Assembly: GCA_964441595.1 (NCBI GenBank)
Contig: CAYTXM010000003.1
Location: 1-27,250 of the forward strand
Length of the DNA stretch: 27,250 nucleotides
Direction of reading: 5' to 3'
Origin: DAOVIY01 sp964441595
Lineage (GTDB): Bacteria; Patescibacteriota; Minisyncoccia; UBA6257
How positions within the stretch are numbered: the first letter of the stretch is position 1; each line of letters begins with the position of its first letter. Both the position numbers and the translations under genes were made by a program. The notes beneath the pieces were generated by a model. It did not search any database. It was not told where the DNA came from and saw only the letters and a list, made by a program, of their open reading frames with translations. Below are positions 1-8,218 of this stretch, piece after piece.

Positions 1-1802
1 CTTATGAAGTTGATATCCAAGAATATGGAGAAATGTCTTATCTTTGTGAAGAAGGTTGGCAAGAAGTAGTAGAAAAAGTTAACTTTGAAAATCCTATAAT
101 CTTTTATCAATGTTCTTATTCAAACGAGACAAAGTTTTGTGATATTTTAAGCGAGGATGGCAGAAATTGTATTTTAAAAGAAGATCGAATTGGTTCTCAT
201 AAAGAAACAAGATATAAAGATGGATTGCAAAATATAGAATTATCAAACAGTCCTTTATCTATTGAGCAGGGATTTCTTGAAGAATTGTTTGATGGAGGAA
301 TTAAGAAGAAGCCAATGCTAGAAGAATTTAAAGTTAAGAAGAGTACAAATCAGCAAGGACATATAATTGAATCTAATCAAACCCAGTATTTTAAAATGGA
401 AATAGAATTTCCTCTAAATTCTTCAGGGGAGTTTTATATTGAAGCAATCGGCGACAAAGAAGGCTATGGACTTTTGGATCCCTGGTGGAATAGCAGCTGG
501 AGTTATAAAAAACAAATAAATTTGTCTGCGGGGTCGGGAGCTGGAACTGATTATCAAATTAAACTCTTAGTAGGAGAATCCAGCGGATCAAGTGGTTATA
601 ACTTCCATTTGGAAGGTTACGGAAAGAGTGACTTTGGTGATTTGAGATTTACCGACGACGACGAGTCTACAGAGCTGGATTATTGGATAGAAAGCATTTC
701 GGGCACAACTCCTAATCAGACAGCTACCGTATGGGTGGAAGTAAAAGATAATTTAGATTCTAATGTAAGTATTTATGCTTATTATGGAAACACTATCGCT
801 ACTTATAATAATTCCAATGGAGGAAGTAACACTTTTATCTTTTTTGATGATTTTTCCGGAGATTTAAGTAAATGGACTAAGCATAAAGAGCTTGGGACGA
901 TTACTCTTACAGGCGGATATGTTGAGTGTGGTGGTGGAATAACTAGTGGTACTTATGGTCATACTGTTCTTGGTTCGAGCGCAACCTATACAGGATTTCA
1001 GGATGGGATAATAGAATTTAAACACTACCATGCTGCAAGTGGTATTGGAGAGGTTAGTTATAGAGGAAATTTTGGAAGTAATACAGGATATAAAGGAAGA
1101 TGGGATGCAAGATCTGGTAGCGAAGCAGTATTTTTAGCACCACCTTATTCTGGTTGGGGTAATATTGGCACTGCAATAACAAAATGGAATACTGCCGATA
1201 TTTGGTACAAAGGAAAATTAGTCATGTATGGAAATATTATGGAACTTTATGATGATGATGTTTATAAAGATACATTAACAGATACCTCATATACCTCTGC
1301 TGGTGAAATTTCACTGCAAAACCATTATGGGAGTTACACAAGATATGATGATGTTAGGGTTAGAAAATACGCTTCAAGTGAGCCAGTATTTAGTTCGGCT
1401 GGAAATCAGGAAATTCCAATTATTTCCATTATTGTTTCAGATGGTATTATTTCTTATGGGATACTTGATGTTGGTAATTCTACCAGCACTTTGCCGAGTG
1501 GATTAAATGATATTCAAACTGCCACTAATAATGGAGATATTATAGAAAATTTGAATATTAAAGGTTCAAATAGTGCTTGCTGGACTTTAGCAAATACTAT
1601 TGATTACAATCAATATACTCACGAATTTTCAACTAATAGCGGCAGTAGTTGGACTCCTTTGACAATCAGTTATCAAGCGTTAGCTACTAATGTTGCAATC
1701 AATGCAACTACCACTTTTGATTTAAAAATTATTGTTCCAGATGATACTAACTGTTTTGATTCCCAAGATGTTAGTGTTACTGTCCAGGCAGTAGCGCCTT
1801 AA
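1..1802 (+). CDS. DUF2341 / LamG-like surface protein, 5'-partial
   Basis: The reading frame is open from base 3, so the gene enters from the left edge. The ATG at base 33 has no signal peptide after it and is probably internal. Residue numbers count from that ATG. A DUF2341 domain covers about 148-255, opening with the WWNSSWSYKKQI hallmark and containing DLRFTDDD and IYAYYGN. A LamG/concanavalin-like region covers about 268-455, from FFDDFSGDLSKW to the DDVRVRKYASSEPVF sequence that usually ends such proteins. The last ~125 residues (463-589) form a beta-rich domain that is clearly homologous to the separate protein encoded next. DUF2341 proteins are secreted or surface exposed and are often fused to carbohydrate-binding-like folds. 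A role in adhesion or glycan binding is inferred only. No C-terminal membrane span or sorting motif is visible. Confidence 0.8.
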   Translation, partial: YEVDIQEYGEMSYLCEEGWQEVVEKVNFENPIIFYQCSYSNETKFCDILSEDGRNCILKEDRIGSHKETRYKDGLQNIELSNSPLSIEQGFLEELFDGGIKKKPMLEEFKVKKSTNQQGHIIESNQTQYFKMEIEFPLNSSGEFYIEAIGDKEGYGLLDPWWNSSWSYKKQINLSAGSGAGTDYQIKLLVGESSGSSGYNFHLEGYGKSDFGDLRFTDDDESTELDYWIESISGTTPNQTATVWVEVKDNLDSNVSIYAYYGNTIATYNNSNGGSNTFIFFDDFSGDLSKWTKHKELGTITLTGGYVECGGGITSGTYGHTVLGSSATYTGFQDGIIEFKHYHAASGIGEVSYRGNFGSNTGYKGRWDARSGSEAVFLAPPYSGWGNIGTAITKWNTADIWYKGKLVMYGNIMELYDDDVYKDTLTDTSYTSAGEISLQNHYGSYTRYDDVRVRKYASSEPVFSSAGNQEIPIISIIVSDGIISYGILDVGNSTSTLPSGLNDIQTATNNGDIIENLNIKGSNSACWTLANTIDYNQYTHEFSTNSGSSWTPLTISYQALATNVAINATTTFDLKIIVPDDTNCFDSQDVSVTVQAVAP

Positions 1803-1812
1803 AGTATTTTGA

Positions 1813-1840
1813 TTGACAAATAGAATTAGTATATTATAAA
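1813..1840 (+). promoter_or_regulatory. Sigma-70-type promoter for the small surface protein
   Basis: TTGACA (1813-1818) is a perfect -35 box. It is followed after 16 bases by TATAAA (1835-1840). A perfect TATAAT at 1850-1855 could be an alternative -10 but lacks a good -35. The start codon at 1933 would leave an A/T-only leader of about 85 nt. Confidence 0.55.
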
Positions 1841-1932
1841 ATAGTAGTGTATAATAAAATAAATGACAATTTAAAAAAATAAGGTCGAATTAAAATATAA
1901 AAAATATATTAAAAATAATCAAACATAAAAAC

Positions 1933-2427
1933 ATGAAACACAATCTCATAAATATTTCCATAATAATTTTAGCTGGTGTTTTAATTGGAGCAATGGCATT
2001 CTCAGCTGATGAAGCTGGTGTTGCTGCTACAGTAACTGCCAGAGAAATTTCTTTAAGTGTGACTGATGGTGGTGTTACCTATGGCTCTCTAGACCTTGGT
2101 ACTGCCACTAGTACTTTAGCAGCTGGTTTAGATGATATGCAGACAGTGACTAATACTGGTAGTGTGGCCGAAGATTTTAATATTAAAGGTGTAGATACTA
2201 CAGATTGGGCATTAGCTGGCAGTATTGGCAGTGAAGAATATAAACACGAATTCTCAACTAGCACAGGAAGTAGTTGGGATGCATTAACTACTGATTATCA
2301 AGCCTTAGATGTTGATGTTGCTTCTGCTGCTACTACAAATTTAGATTTGCAAATAACTGTACCTTCTGCTACAACACATTTTACTGAACAAAGTCCTAAT
2401 GTGACAGTTCAAGCAACACTACATTAA
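1933..2427 (+). CDS. Small secreted beta-sandwich surface protein
   Basis: This 164-residue protein has a typical signal peptide (hydrophobic core about 8-22, likely cleavage after MAFSA). Residues 39-163 form one domain rich in Thr, Ser, Gly and Asp. It aligns end to end with the C-terminus of the preceding DUF2341 protein and shares SDG/TDG, YGxLDxG, TSTL, NIKG, HEFST, GSSW, YQAL and VTVQA. It has no membrane anchor, sorting signal or cysteine. The pattern suggests a secreted, possibly self-associating subunit, and similar proteins are recurrent in Parcubacteria. A TasA/camelysin or WxL-like role can be imagined but is not shown. It has its own promoter and lies 5 bases before the next gene. 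No Shine-Dalgarno sequence is present. Confidence 0.75.
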   Translation: MKHNLINISIIILAGVLIGAMAFSADEAGVAATVTAREISLSVTDGGVTYGSLDLGTATSTLAAGLDDMQTVTNTGSVAEDFNIKGVDTTDWALAGSIGSEEYKHEFSTSTGSSWDALTTDYQALDVDVASAATTNLDLQITVPSATTHFTEQSPNVTVQATLH

Positions 2428-2432
2428 TTTAA

Positions 2433-3059
2433 ATGAAAAATTTTGATTATATGAAAAAACAGATATTATTTTATATATCAATAATATTTTTAATTACTCT
2501 TATTTCTTTTCCATTATTTAGTTCTGCTAAATTGGGCGTAGGAGTAGGGGCAGGAAAAATTATTATTGATAAACCATTGAAATCAGGAATGATTTATACT
2601 TTACCTAATTTGCCAGTTATCAATACTGGAGATGAACTAACTTCTTATATTGTTTCTATCGAATATCTGGAAAAAATTCCAGAATTAAGACCAGAAAGAA
2701 AATGGTTTATTTTTAATCCTTCTACATTTGAATTAAAAGCAGGAGAAGTAAAAAATGTTGCCATATCTTTAAATATTCCTTTAAAAGTAAAACCAGGAGA
2801 TTATTTTGCTTTTCTAGAAGCTCATCCTGTGGTCAAAGCGGAAAGTGGGATTACTCAAGTAGGCATAGCAGCAGCAGCAAAACTTTATTTTACAATTATT
2901 CCAGCTAATATTTTACAAGGAATATATTATCGAATTTCTTCTTTAATAATTAAATATTCTCCTTGGTCTTATATTATTCCTCTCATTATTCTTTTATCTG
3001 TTATTTTGTCAGTTTTGAGAAAATTTATCAAAGTAGATGTTAAATTCAACAAGAAATAA
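2433..3059 (+). CDS. DUF916-like membrane-anchored Ig-fold protein
   Basis: This 208-residue protein has an N-terminal signal segment (about 9-31), an extracellular beta-rich domain (about 33-155) and one C-terminal span (about 178-197) with a short basic tail. The domain carries features of the DUF916/WxL-interacting group: a gxGVgaGKI start, INTGDE near 64-68, W91 followed by FNPSTFELKAGE, then IPLKVKPGDYFAFLEA. In Gram-positive bacteria such proteins are encoded beside WxL surface proteins and bind them and peptidoglycan. A similar partnership with the preceding secreted protein, only 5 bases upstream, is inferred. A second start (Met7, base 2451) is possible. The family assignment rests on pattern only, and a generic Fn3/PapD-like fold is an alternative. 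Confidence 0.6.
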   Translation: MKNFDYMKKQILFYISIIFLITLISFPLFSSAKLGVGVGAGKIIIDKPLKSGMIYTLPNLPVINTGDELTSYIVSIEYLEKIPELRPERKWFIFNPSTFELKAGEVKNVAISLNIPLKVKPGDYFAFLEAHPVVKAESGITQVGIAAAAKLYFTIIPANILQGIYYRISSLIIKYSPWSYIIPLIILLSVILSVLRKFIKVDVKFNKK

Positions 3060-3064
3060 ACAGT

Positions 3065-4120
3065 GTGAGTCAGAATAAACTTAAGTTATTATTTTTAGTT
3101 GTTATTTTTATTGGAATTATAGGGAGTTGTTTAACTCTCTATAATTTTATTTATGCAGCTAATAATACAAACATTAATGCAACTGTTAGGATTACCATTT
3201 GTGGTAATAATGTTAAAGAAATTGGTGAGCAATGCGATGGAACTGATTTAGGAGGGAAAAATTGTTTAGATTTTGGTTTTACTGGTGGGACACTACGATG
3301 TATACCTTCTTGTGATTTTGATACCTCGAGTTGTACGGTTAGCGGTGGCGGTGGTGGCGGAGGAGGAGGCATTCCTTCATTATCGCCAACAGCAATAAGA
3401 CTTTCTGGAAAAGCTTATCCCTTAAGCAAGGTCAGTGTTTTAAAAGATGGACAATTAATAATTACTACTATTGCGGGACCTGATGCTAATTTCAGTGTTT
3501 CATTAGAAGGATTAACAGTAGGCAACTATATCTTTTCTGTTTATGGCGAAGATGATTTGGGAAATCGCTCTACTTTATTTACTTTTCCTATTTATATTAC
3601 TGCAGGAGCTACAACAAATATCAGCGGTATTTTTTTATCTCCTACTATTGACGTAGATAAAACTCAAGTGAAAAAAGGCGATAATATAAATATTTTTGGC
3701 AAGAGTACCCCAGATTCAAATATTAGTATTGTGATTAATTCTGACCAAGAATACTTAAGAAATATTAAATCTGATGCAAACGGAGTCTATTTATATAAAT
3801 TTGACACTACTCCTTTAGCTTTTGGTGATCATTATACTAAATCAAAAACAGCCTTAGATAATGATCTTACTTCTTATAGTAAAGTGGTTTCCTTTGTAGT
3901 CGGTACTAAGACTATTTTAAAACCTTCTAAAATTAAATGTCCCAAAGCTGATTTAAATGGTGATTGTCGGGTTAATTTAGTAGATTTTTCTATTGCCGCC
4001 TATTGGTATAAACGAAACTTGAGTGTTTCATTTAAATCACTTGAAATAGAAAAATTAAATGGTGATGGAAAAGTAGACTTAGTCGATTTATCAATAATGG
4101 CATACTACTGGACTGGGTAA
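3065..4120 (+). CDS. Secreted Cys-rich, Ig-like, dockerin protein
   Basis: The gene starts with GTG, 5 bases after the upstream stop. The 351-residue product has a signal peptide (about 6-31) and a Cys-rich CGNNVKEIGEQCD module (46-90) resembling the CGNGxxExGEECD repeats of DUF4215-type surface proteins. A run of nine glycines (94-102) follows, then two Ig-like domains (about 107-182 and 190-280). A dockerin-like end (292-351) has two Ca-loop repeats. Loop 1 keeps all ligands (D296, N298, D300, D307). Loop 2 has N332, D334 and D341 but K330 where Asp is usual. Both loops carry Leu-Val just before the last Asp. Dockerins bind cohesins, and the next two genes encode cohesin-like proteins. There is no anchor, so retention at the surface through a cohesin is the likely logic. 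Confidence 0.78.
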   Translation: MSQNKLKLLFLVVIFIGIIGSCLTLYNFIYAANNTNINATVRITICGNNVKEIGEQCDGTDLGGKNCLDFGFTGGTLRCIPSCDFDTSSCTVSGGGGGGGGGIPSLSPTAIRLSGKAYPLSKVSVLKDGQLIITTIAGPDANFSVSLEGLTVGNYIFSVYGEDDLGNRSTLFTFPIYITAGATTNISGIFLSPTIDVDKTQVKKGDNINIFGKSTPDSNISIVINSDQEYLRNIKSDANGVYLYKFDTTPLAFGDHYTKSKTALDNDLTSYSKVVSFVVGTKTILKPSKIKCPKADLNGDCRVNLVDFSIAAYWYKRNLSVSFKSLEIEKLNGDGKVDLVDLSIMAYYWTG

Positions 4121-4143
4121 TAAAAATTATGTAATATGAAGTG

Positions 4144-4149
4144 TATAAT
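4144..4149 (+). promoter_or_regulatory. Possible -10 box before the first cohesin gene
   Basis: A perfect TATAAT lies in the 61-base spacer before the cohesin gene. It is embedded in AGTGTATAATAAAA (4140-4153), which also occurs at 1846-1859 before the small surface protein. No convincing -35 box is present, so activity is uncertain. Confidence 0.3.
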
Positions 4150-4181
4150 AAAAATTATATTTATACTCTAAATTATAAAAT

Positions 4182-5132
4182 ATGTTAAGTTCCAAATTCC
4201 AAATTCCAAATTTTATTATATTATTTTTAACTATCGCCACTGGTTTTTTATTTATTATTACTGGAGTTCACGCAGCTGAACTTTATTTAGAATCTTCTCA
4301 GTTTGAGTATGCTCCAAACGAGACCTTTAGTCTTGATATCCGCTTGAATCTTATACCTTTAGAAGATATCAATGCCGTAGAAGTCTATTTAAGTTTTGAT
4401 GGAGAAGTATTAGATGTAGTTGATTTTAGCACAGCGAATTCAATTTTAACTTTTATTAAGAATCCATTAATTGATCAACAAAAGGGATTGATTAATTTTA
4501 GCGGTATTATTCCTGGCGGTTATACTGGTAGATTAGTAGGTGATCCAGGGAAAAGTAATCTTTTAGGAAGAGCTATTTTTCAAGTTAAAAAACAAGAAAA
4601 AGAAAAAGTTTTGATAAATTTTTTAGCTAACTCCCAAGCATTTTTAAATGACGGACAAGGTACAAAAACCAATTTAACATTCGTGCCTTTAGAAATTAAG
4701 GTTTCCAAACAGGAAGTAGCTTTTAATCCTTTAAATGATTGGGAAAAGATAAAAGAAAATGATAAAATTTTACCGGAAGAATTTACTCCAGAGATTGTAA
4801 AAATGGAAAATCAATATTTTTTAGTATTTAATACGCAAGACAAGCAATCAGGCATTGATAATTATGCTGTCTATGAATCAGCACGAAAAAGAATGAAAAT
4901 TAATCTTAAAGATTGGCAAGTAACAGAAAGCCCTTATTTATTAAAAGATCAAAATTTAAAAAGCTATATTTACGTGAAGGCAGTAGATAAAGCTGGGAAT
5001 GAAAGAATAGCGATTTTAAATCCTCAAGTTCAAATCAGATGGTATAAAAATTATTTAATTTGGGGTATAATATTATTAGTATTATTAAGTTATTTGAGTT
5101 TTAGATTATGGTTTTATCAAAAAATAAAATAA
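4182..5132 (+). CDS. Membrane-anchored cohesin-like protein (first of two)
   Basis: This 316-residue protein has an N-terminal hydrophobic signal (about 10-31, ending VHAA). A cohesin-like domain covers about 33-174: ELYLESSQFEYAPNETFSLDIRL, then VEVYLSFDGEVLDVVDF, INFSGIIPGG, LGRAIFQV and FLNDGQGT. These are the strand patterns of the cohesin beta-sandwich. A short Ig-like region with VKAVDKAGNER follows (about 205-285), then one membrane span (about 290-308) and a tiny basic tail. Cohesins hold dockerin-bearing partners, and a dockerin protein is encoded just upstream. The first codons contain three copies of a 7-base repeat. The 3' end overlaps the second cohesin gene by 25 bases, suggesting coupled translation. 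Confidence 0.75.
   Translation: MLSSKFQIPNFIILFLTIATGFLFIITGVHAAELYLESSQFEYAPNETFSLDIRLNLIPLEDINAVEVYLSFDGEVLDVVDFSTANSILTFIKNPLIDQQKGLINFSGIIPGGYTGRLVGDPGKSNLLGRAIFQVKKQEKEKVLINFLANSQAFLNDGQGTKTNLTFVPLEIKVSKQEVAFNPLNDWEKIKENDKILPEEFTPEIVKMENQYFLVFNTQDKQSGIDNYAVYESARKRMKINLKDWQVTESPYLLKDQNLKSYIYVKAVDKAGNERIAILNPQVQIRWYKNYLIWGIILLVLLSYLSFRLWFYQKIK
4190..4210 (+). repeat. Three perfect copies of TTCCAAA in a signal-peptide region
   Basis: The heptamer TTCCAAA is repeated exactly three times in codons 3-10 of the first cohesin gene. Seven is not a multiple of three, so gain or loss of one copy would shift the frame. Confidence 0.85.
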
Positions 5133-6850
5133 CACTAATTTTATGTATTTTAGTGTTGGCCTTCTTATTATTAGGTACTGATGCACAGTCAGTAGAGGCG
5201 GCAAGCTTGAATTTTTTGCCTTCCTCCGGTTCTTATAGTGTTGGTGAAACCATTAGTGTTTCTGTCTATGTTTCTAGTCCTAATCAGACAGTAAATGCAG
5301 CTTCAGGGATTATTTCTTTTCCTTCAGATAAGTTACAAGTTTTATCACTCTCAAAAGCAGGTTCTATAATGAGTCTTTGGGTACAAGAACCATCTTTTTC
5401 CAACTCTAATGGAACTGTAAATTTTGAAGGAGTTGTTTTAAATCCTGGGTTTAATGGTTCTAACGGCAAAATTATTACAGTTATTTTTAAAACTAAGACT
5501 ATTGGGGTAGCTTCTTTATCATTTACTTCTAGCGCTGTTTTAGCTAATGATGGTCAAGGTACAAATATTTTAACAAATATATATAATGCTAATTATGTTT
5601 TAGAGAATCCTATTGAAACTCCAATAGCCCCAGAAGCTGAAACACAAAGTAAAGCAATTGGTACGCCAAATGCCCCAGAGATTATTTCTTCTACTCATCC
5701 CGATCCCAATAAATGGTACCAAGCAAAAACAGCTAAGTTTTCTTGGCAAATAGGGGGTGACATAACTAGTGATAGTGTGGTAATTGATAAGAATCCAAGG
5801 ACTATTCCTCAAAAAGTTTATACTCCTTCAATTACTTCAAAGGAAATAGATGACTTATCAGAAGGTGTATGGTATTTTCATGCTCAACTTAAAAATTCTT
5901 ATGGTTGGGGAGATATCATTCATTTTAGAGTAGGGATAGATACTACTCCACCAGATCCTTTTACTATTAAAACTGATAATGGCAATGATTTAACCAATCC
6001 ACAGCCGATATTAAAATTTAAAGCTTATGACGCGCTTTCTGGCATAGATCACTATGAAATTAAAATTGGCGAGCTTCATATAAATGTTCCAGCACAAGAA
6101 GTAACTAATGGTTTATACAAAATCCCAGTTTGTCCGCCAGGGAGATATTCAGTGATTATAAGAGCAGTTGATAAGGCTAACAATTATAGTATAGCCATGG
6201 AAGATTTAGAAATCGCTCCTATAGAAACACCAATTATTACTGAATATCCTCAAAGATTATATCCTGGCAATCCTTTAATAGTAAAAGGAACATCTAATAT
6301 TTGTGATCATGTTGTTCTTTCTATTTATGATGAAAGAAAAGATATTTTAACAACTGACGCTAAATGTGAAAATGGCACTTTTACAGTTATCTTTGGTAAA
6401 ACTTTAGATAAGGGTATTTATAATATTACGGTGAAGGCAGTTGATATAAGGGGCGCCGAGAGTAATCCTACTGAATCTGTCAAAGTTATTGTCAGCCTTC
6501 CGATATTTATAAAAATTGGCAGTTTGGTAATTGATTATTTAAGCGTTGTTATTAGCCTCATAGCTCTTATTATATCTATGGCAATGATTTGGGTCTATGC
6601 TTGGAGAAAAATAAAATTACTCCAGAAAAGATTAAAGAAAGAAACAATTGAAGCAGAGGAGGCCTTGGCAAGGGCTTTTAACATATTAAGAAAGAAAACT
6701 AAAAACAAAATAGCTAAACTAGATGGACAAGTTGGTCTATCTAAAAAGGAAGCACAAATTAATAAAGAACTGAAAAAAGCTTTTAAAATTTCAGAGAAAT
6801 TAATTGCAAAAGAAATTAAAGATATAAAAAACGAGATAGATAATAGATAA
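5108..6850 (+). CDS. Membrane-anchored cohesin-like protein with cytoplasmic tail
   Basis: The start codon lies inside the previous gene (25-base overlap), and a signal peptide follows directly (about 8-30, SVEAA). The 580-residue product has a cohesin-like domain (about 32-165: LNFLPSSGSYSVGETISVSV, GIISFPSDKLQVLSL, VNFEGVVLNPGF, LANDGQGT). A Pro-rich linker and three Fn3/Ig-like segments follow (about 189-277, 281-370, 374-463), including the TTPPDPF and VKAVDIRGAESNP signatures. One membrane span (about 470-498) is followed by an unusually long, highly charged, probably coiled-coil cytoplasmic tail (about 500-580). This tail distinguishes it from the shorter first cohesin and could contact something inside the cell. 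It may be the main scaffold anchor for the dockerin protein. No enzymatic motif is visible. Confidence 0.75.
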   Translation: MVLSKNKITLILCILVLAFLLLGTDAQSVEAASLNFLPSSGSYSVGETISVSVYVSSPNQTVNAASGIISFPSDKLQVLSLSKAGSIMSLWVQEPSFSNSNGTVNFEGVVLNPGFNGSNGKIITVIFKTKTIGVASLSFTSSAVLANDGQGTNILTNIYNANYVLENPIETPIAPEAETQSKAIGTPNAPEIISSTHPDPNKWYQAKTAKFSWQIGGDITSDSVVIDKNPRTIPQKVYTPSITSKEIDDLSEGVWYFHAQLKNSYGWGDIIHFRVGIDTTPPDPFTIKTDNGNDLTNPQPILKFKAYDALSGIDHYEIKIGELHINVPAQEVTNGLYKIPVCPPGRYSVIIRAVDKANNYSIAMEDLEIAPIETPIITEYPQRLYPGNPLIVKGTSNICDHVVLSIYDERKDILTTDAKCENGTFTVIFGKTLDKGIYNITVKAVDIRGAESNPTESVKVIVSLPIFIKIGSLVIDYLSVVISLIALIISMAMIWVYAWRKIKLLQKRLKKETIEAEEALARAFNILRKKTKNKIAKLDGQVGLSKKEAQINKELKKAFKISEKLIAKEIKDIKNEIDNR

Positions 6851-6885
6851 AAGTTGTATTAAATTAAAATTTTTGATAGAATTGT

Positions 6886-6891
6886 AGAGGG
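6886..6891 (+). promoter_or_regulatory. Shine-Dalgarno of secD
   Basis: AGAGGG lies 5 bases before the secD ATG. It stands out because most genes in the window have no recognisable Shine-Dalgarno sequence. Confidence 0.6.
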
Positions 6892-6896
6892 TTAGA

Positions 6897-8216
6897 ATGA
6901 ATTATAAAAAGACATTAATTATTATTGGGATTTTTATAGCCACCATTTTGTTGGGGGTTTTTGTTTATCCCGATGGATTAAAAGAAAAAGGGATTAAATT
7001 TCCCAGTTTTTTTGATAGGCCTTTTAGTTTTGGATTGGATGTTTCTGGCGGAACACTTTTGCTTTATGAAGCTGATTTAAATAATATTGAATCTTCTGAT
7101 TATGCTTCAGCAATGGATGGTTTAAGGGATGTAATAGAAAGGCGTATTAATTATTCAGGCGTTAGAGAACCGCGTGTACAAATTAATAAAAGCGGAGAAA
7201 AATGGCGCTTGATAGTTGAACTAGCTGGGATTAAAGATATTCAAGAAGCAATTAAAATGATTGGCGAAACTCCATATTTGGAATTTAAAGAAGTTCGTAC
7301 TGAAGATGAGGCAAAAAGCATTTTGTCTTTACAAGTGGAAGAAGCAGAGAAAGAAAAACCCGATGAAAGTATTTTGCAAATAGATCCATATTTTAAACAG
7401 ACATCTTTAACAGGGAAATATTTAAAAAGAGCAGATTTGGGATTTGATCAGAATTCTTTACCCATTATTAATCTTCAATTTAATGATGAAGGCGCAAAGA
7501 TCTTTGCCGCTTTAACAAAAAAGAATATTGGACAACCATTAGCAATTTATTTAGATGGTTATCCAATTAGTATTCCTGAAGTGCTGGAAGAAATTCCTTC
7601 AGGCAAAGCTCAGATTTCTGGAAAATTCACTTTACCTGAAGCAAAAGAACTAGTAACAAGATTAAATCAGGGCGCTTTACCTGTTCCAATTAATTTAATT
7701 TCCCAACAATCTGTTGGCGCTGTTTTAGGAGAAGAATCAATTGAAAAGATAGCTAAAGCAGCTCTTTTTGGATTTGTTTTAGTGCTTATGTTTATGATTG
7801 TGTTTTATAGAATGCCGGGATTTTTAGCTTCAATTTCTTTGATAATTTATGTTATTTTGACAATGAGTATTTTTAAGGCTTTGCCAGTAACCCTTACTTT
7901 AGCTGGCATCACAGGGTTTATTCTTTCTATTGGTATGGCTGTTGATGCGAATATTTTGATTTTTGAACATGCTAAAGAAGAAATTAAAAAAAACAAACCG
8001 ATCAGAATTTCAATGGAAGATGGTTTTCAAAGGTCATGGCCAGCTATCCGGGATTCTAATATTGCTACAATAATTTCTGCCGTGATTCTTTATTATTTTA
8101 CATCAAGTATGATAAGAGGATTTTCTGTTACATTGGCAATTGGAGTAGGAGTCAGTATAATTACTGCTTTGTATATTACAAGGATATTCTTGCAAGCCTT
8201 AACAACAAATAAATAG
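6897..8216 (+). CDS. secD: Protein translocase subunit SecD
   Basis: SecD forms with SecF the proton-driven membrane complex that helps pull secreted proteins out of SecYEG. The 439-residue protein has an N-terminal span (about 5-23) and the P1 signature GLDVSGGTLLLYEA (46-59). A shortened extracytoplasmic P1 region follows (about 60-270), with DGLRDVIERRIN and VELAGI. The six-span segment is then reduced to the SecD half (about 283-435). GMAVDANILIFE (346-357) contains D350, which corresponds to the aspartate needed for proton-coupled function in E. coli SecD. E. coli SecD is about 615 residues, so this is a compact form like those in many small genomes. secF follows after 2 bases. Export of the upstream surface proteins would depend on this machinery. 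Confidence 0.96.
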   Translation: MNYKKTLIIIGIFIATILLGVFVYPDGLKEKGIKFPSFFDRPFSFGLDVSGGTLLLYEADLNNIESSDYASAMDGLRDVIERRINYSGVREPRVQINKSGEKWRLIVELAGIKDIQEAIKMIGETPYLEFKEVRTEDEAKSILSLQVEEAEKEKPDESILQIDPYFKQTSLTGKYLKRADLGFDQNSLPIINLQFNDEGAKIFAALTKKNIGQPLAIYLDGYPISIPEVLEEIPSGKAQISGKFTLPEAKELVTRLNQGALPVPINLISQQSVGAVLGEESIEKIAKAALFGFVLVLMFMIVFYRMPGFLASISLIIYVILTMSIFKALPVTLTLAGITGFILSIGMAVDANILIFEHAKEEIKKNKPIRISMEDGFQRSWPAIRDSNIATIISAVILYYFTSSMIRGFSVTLAIGVGVSIITALYITRIFLQALTTNK

Positions 8217-8218
8217 TT

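Noticed and set aside
3151..3372. Minus-strand frame beginning with a proline run
   Set aside because: The proline run is the complement of the nine-glycine linker in the dockerin protein.
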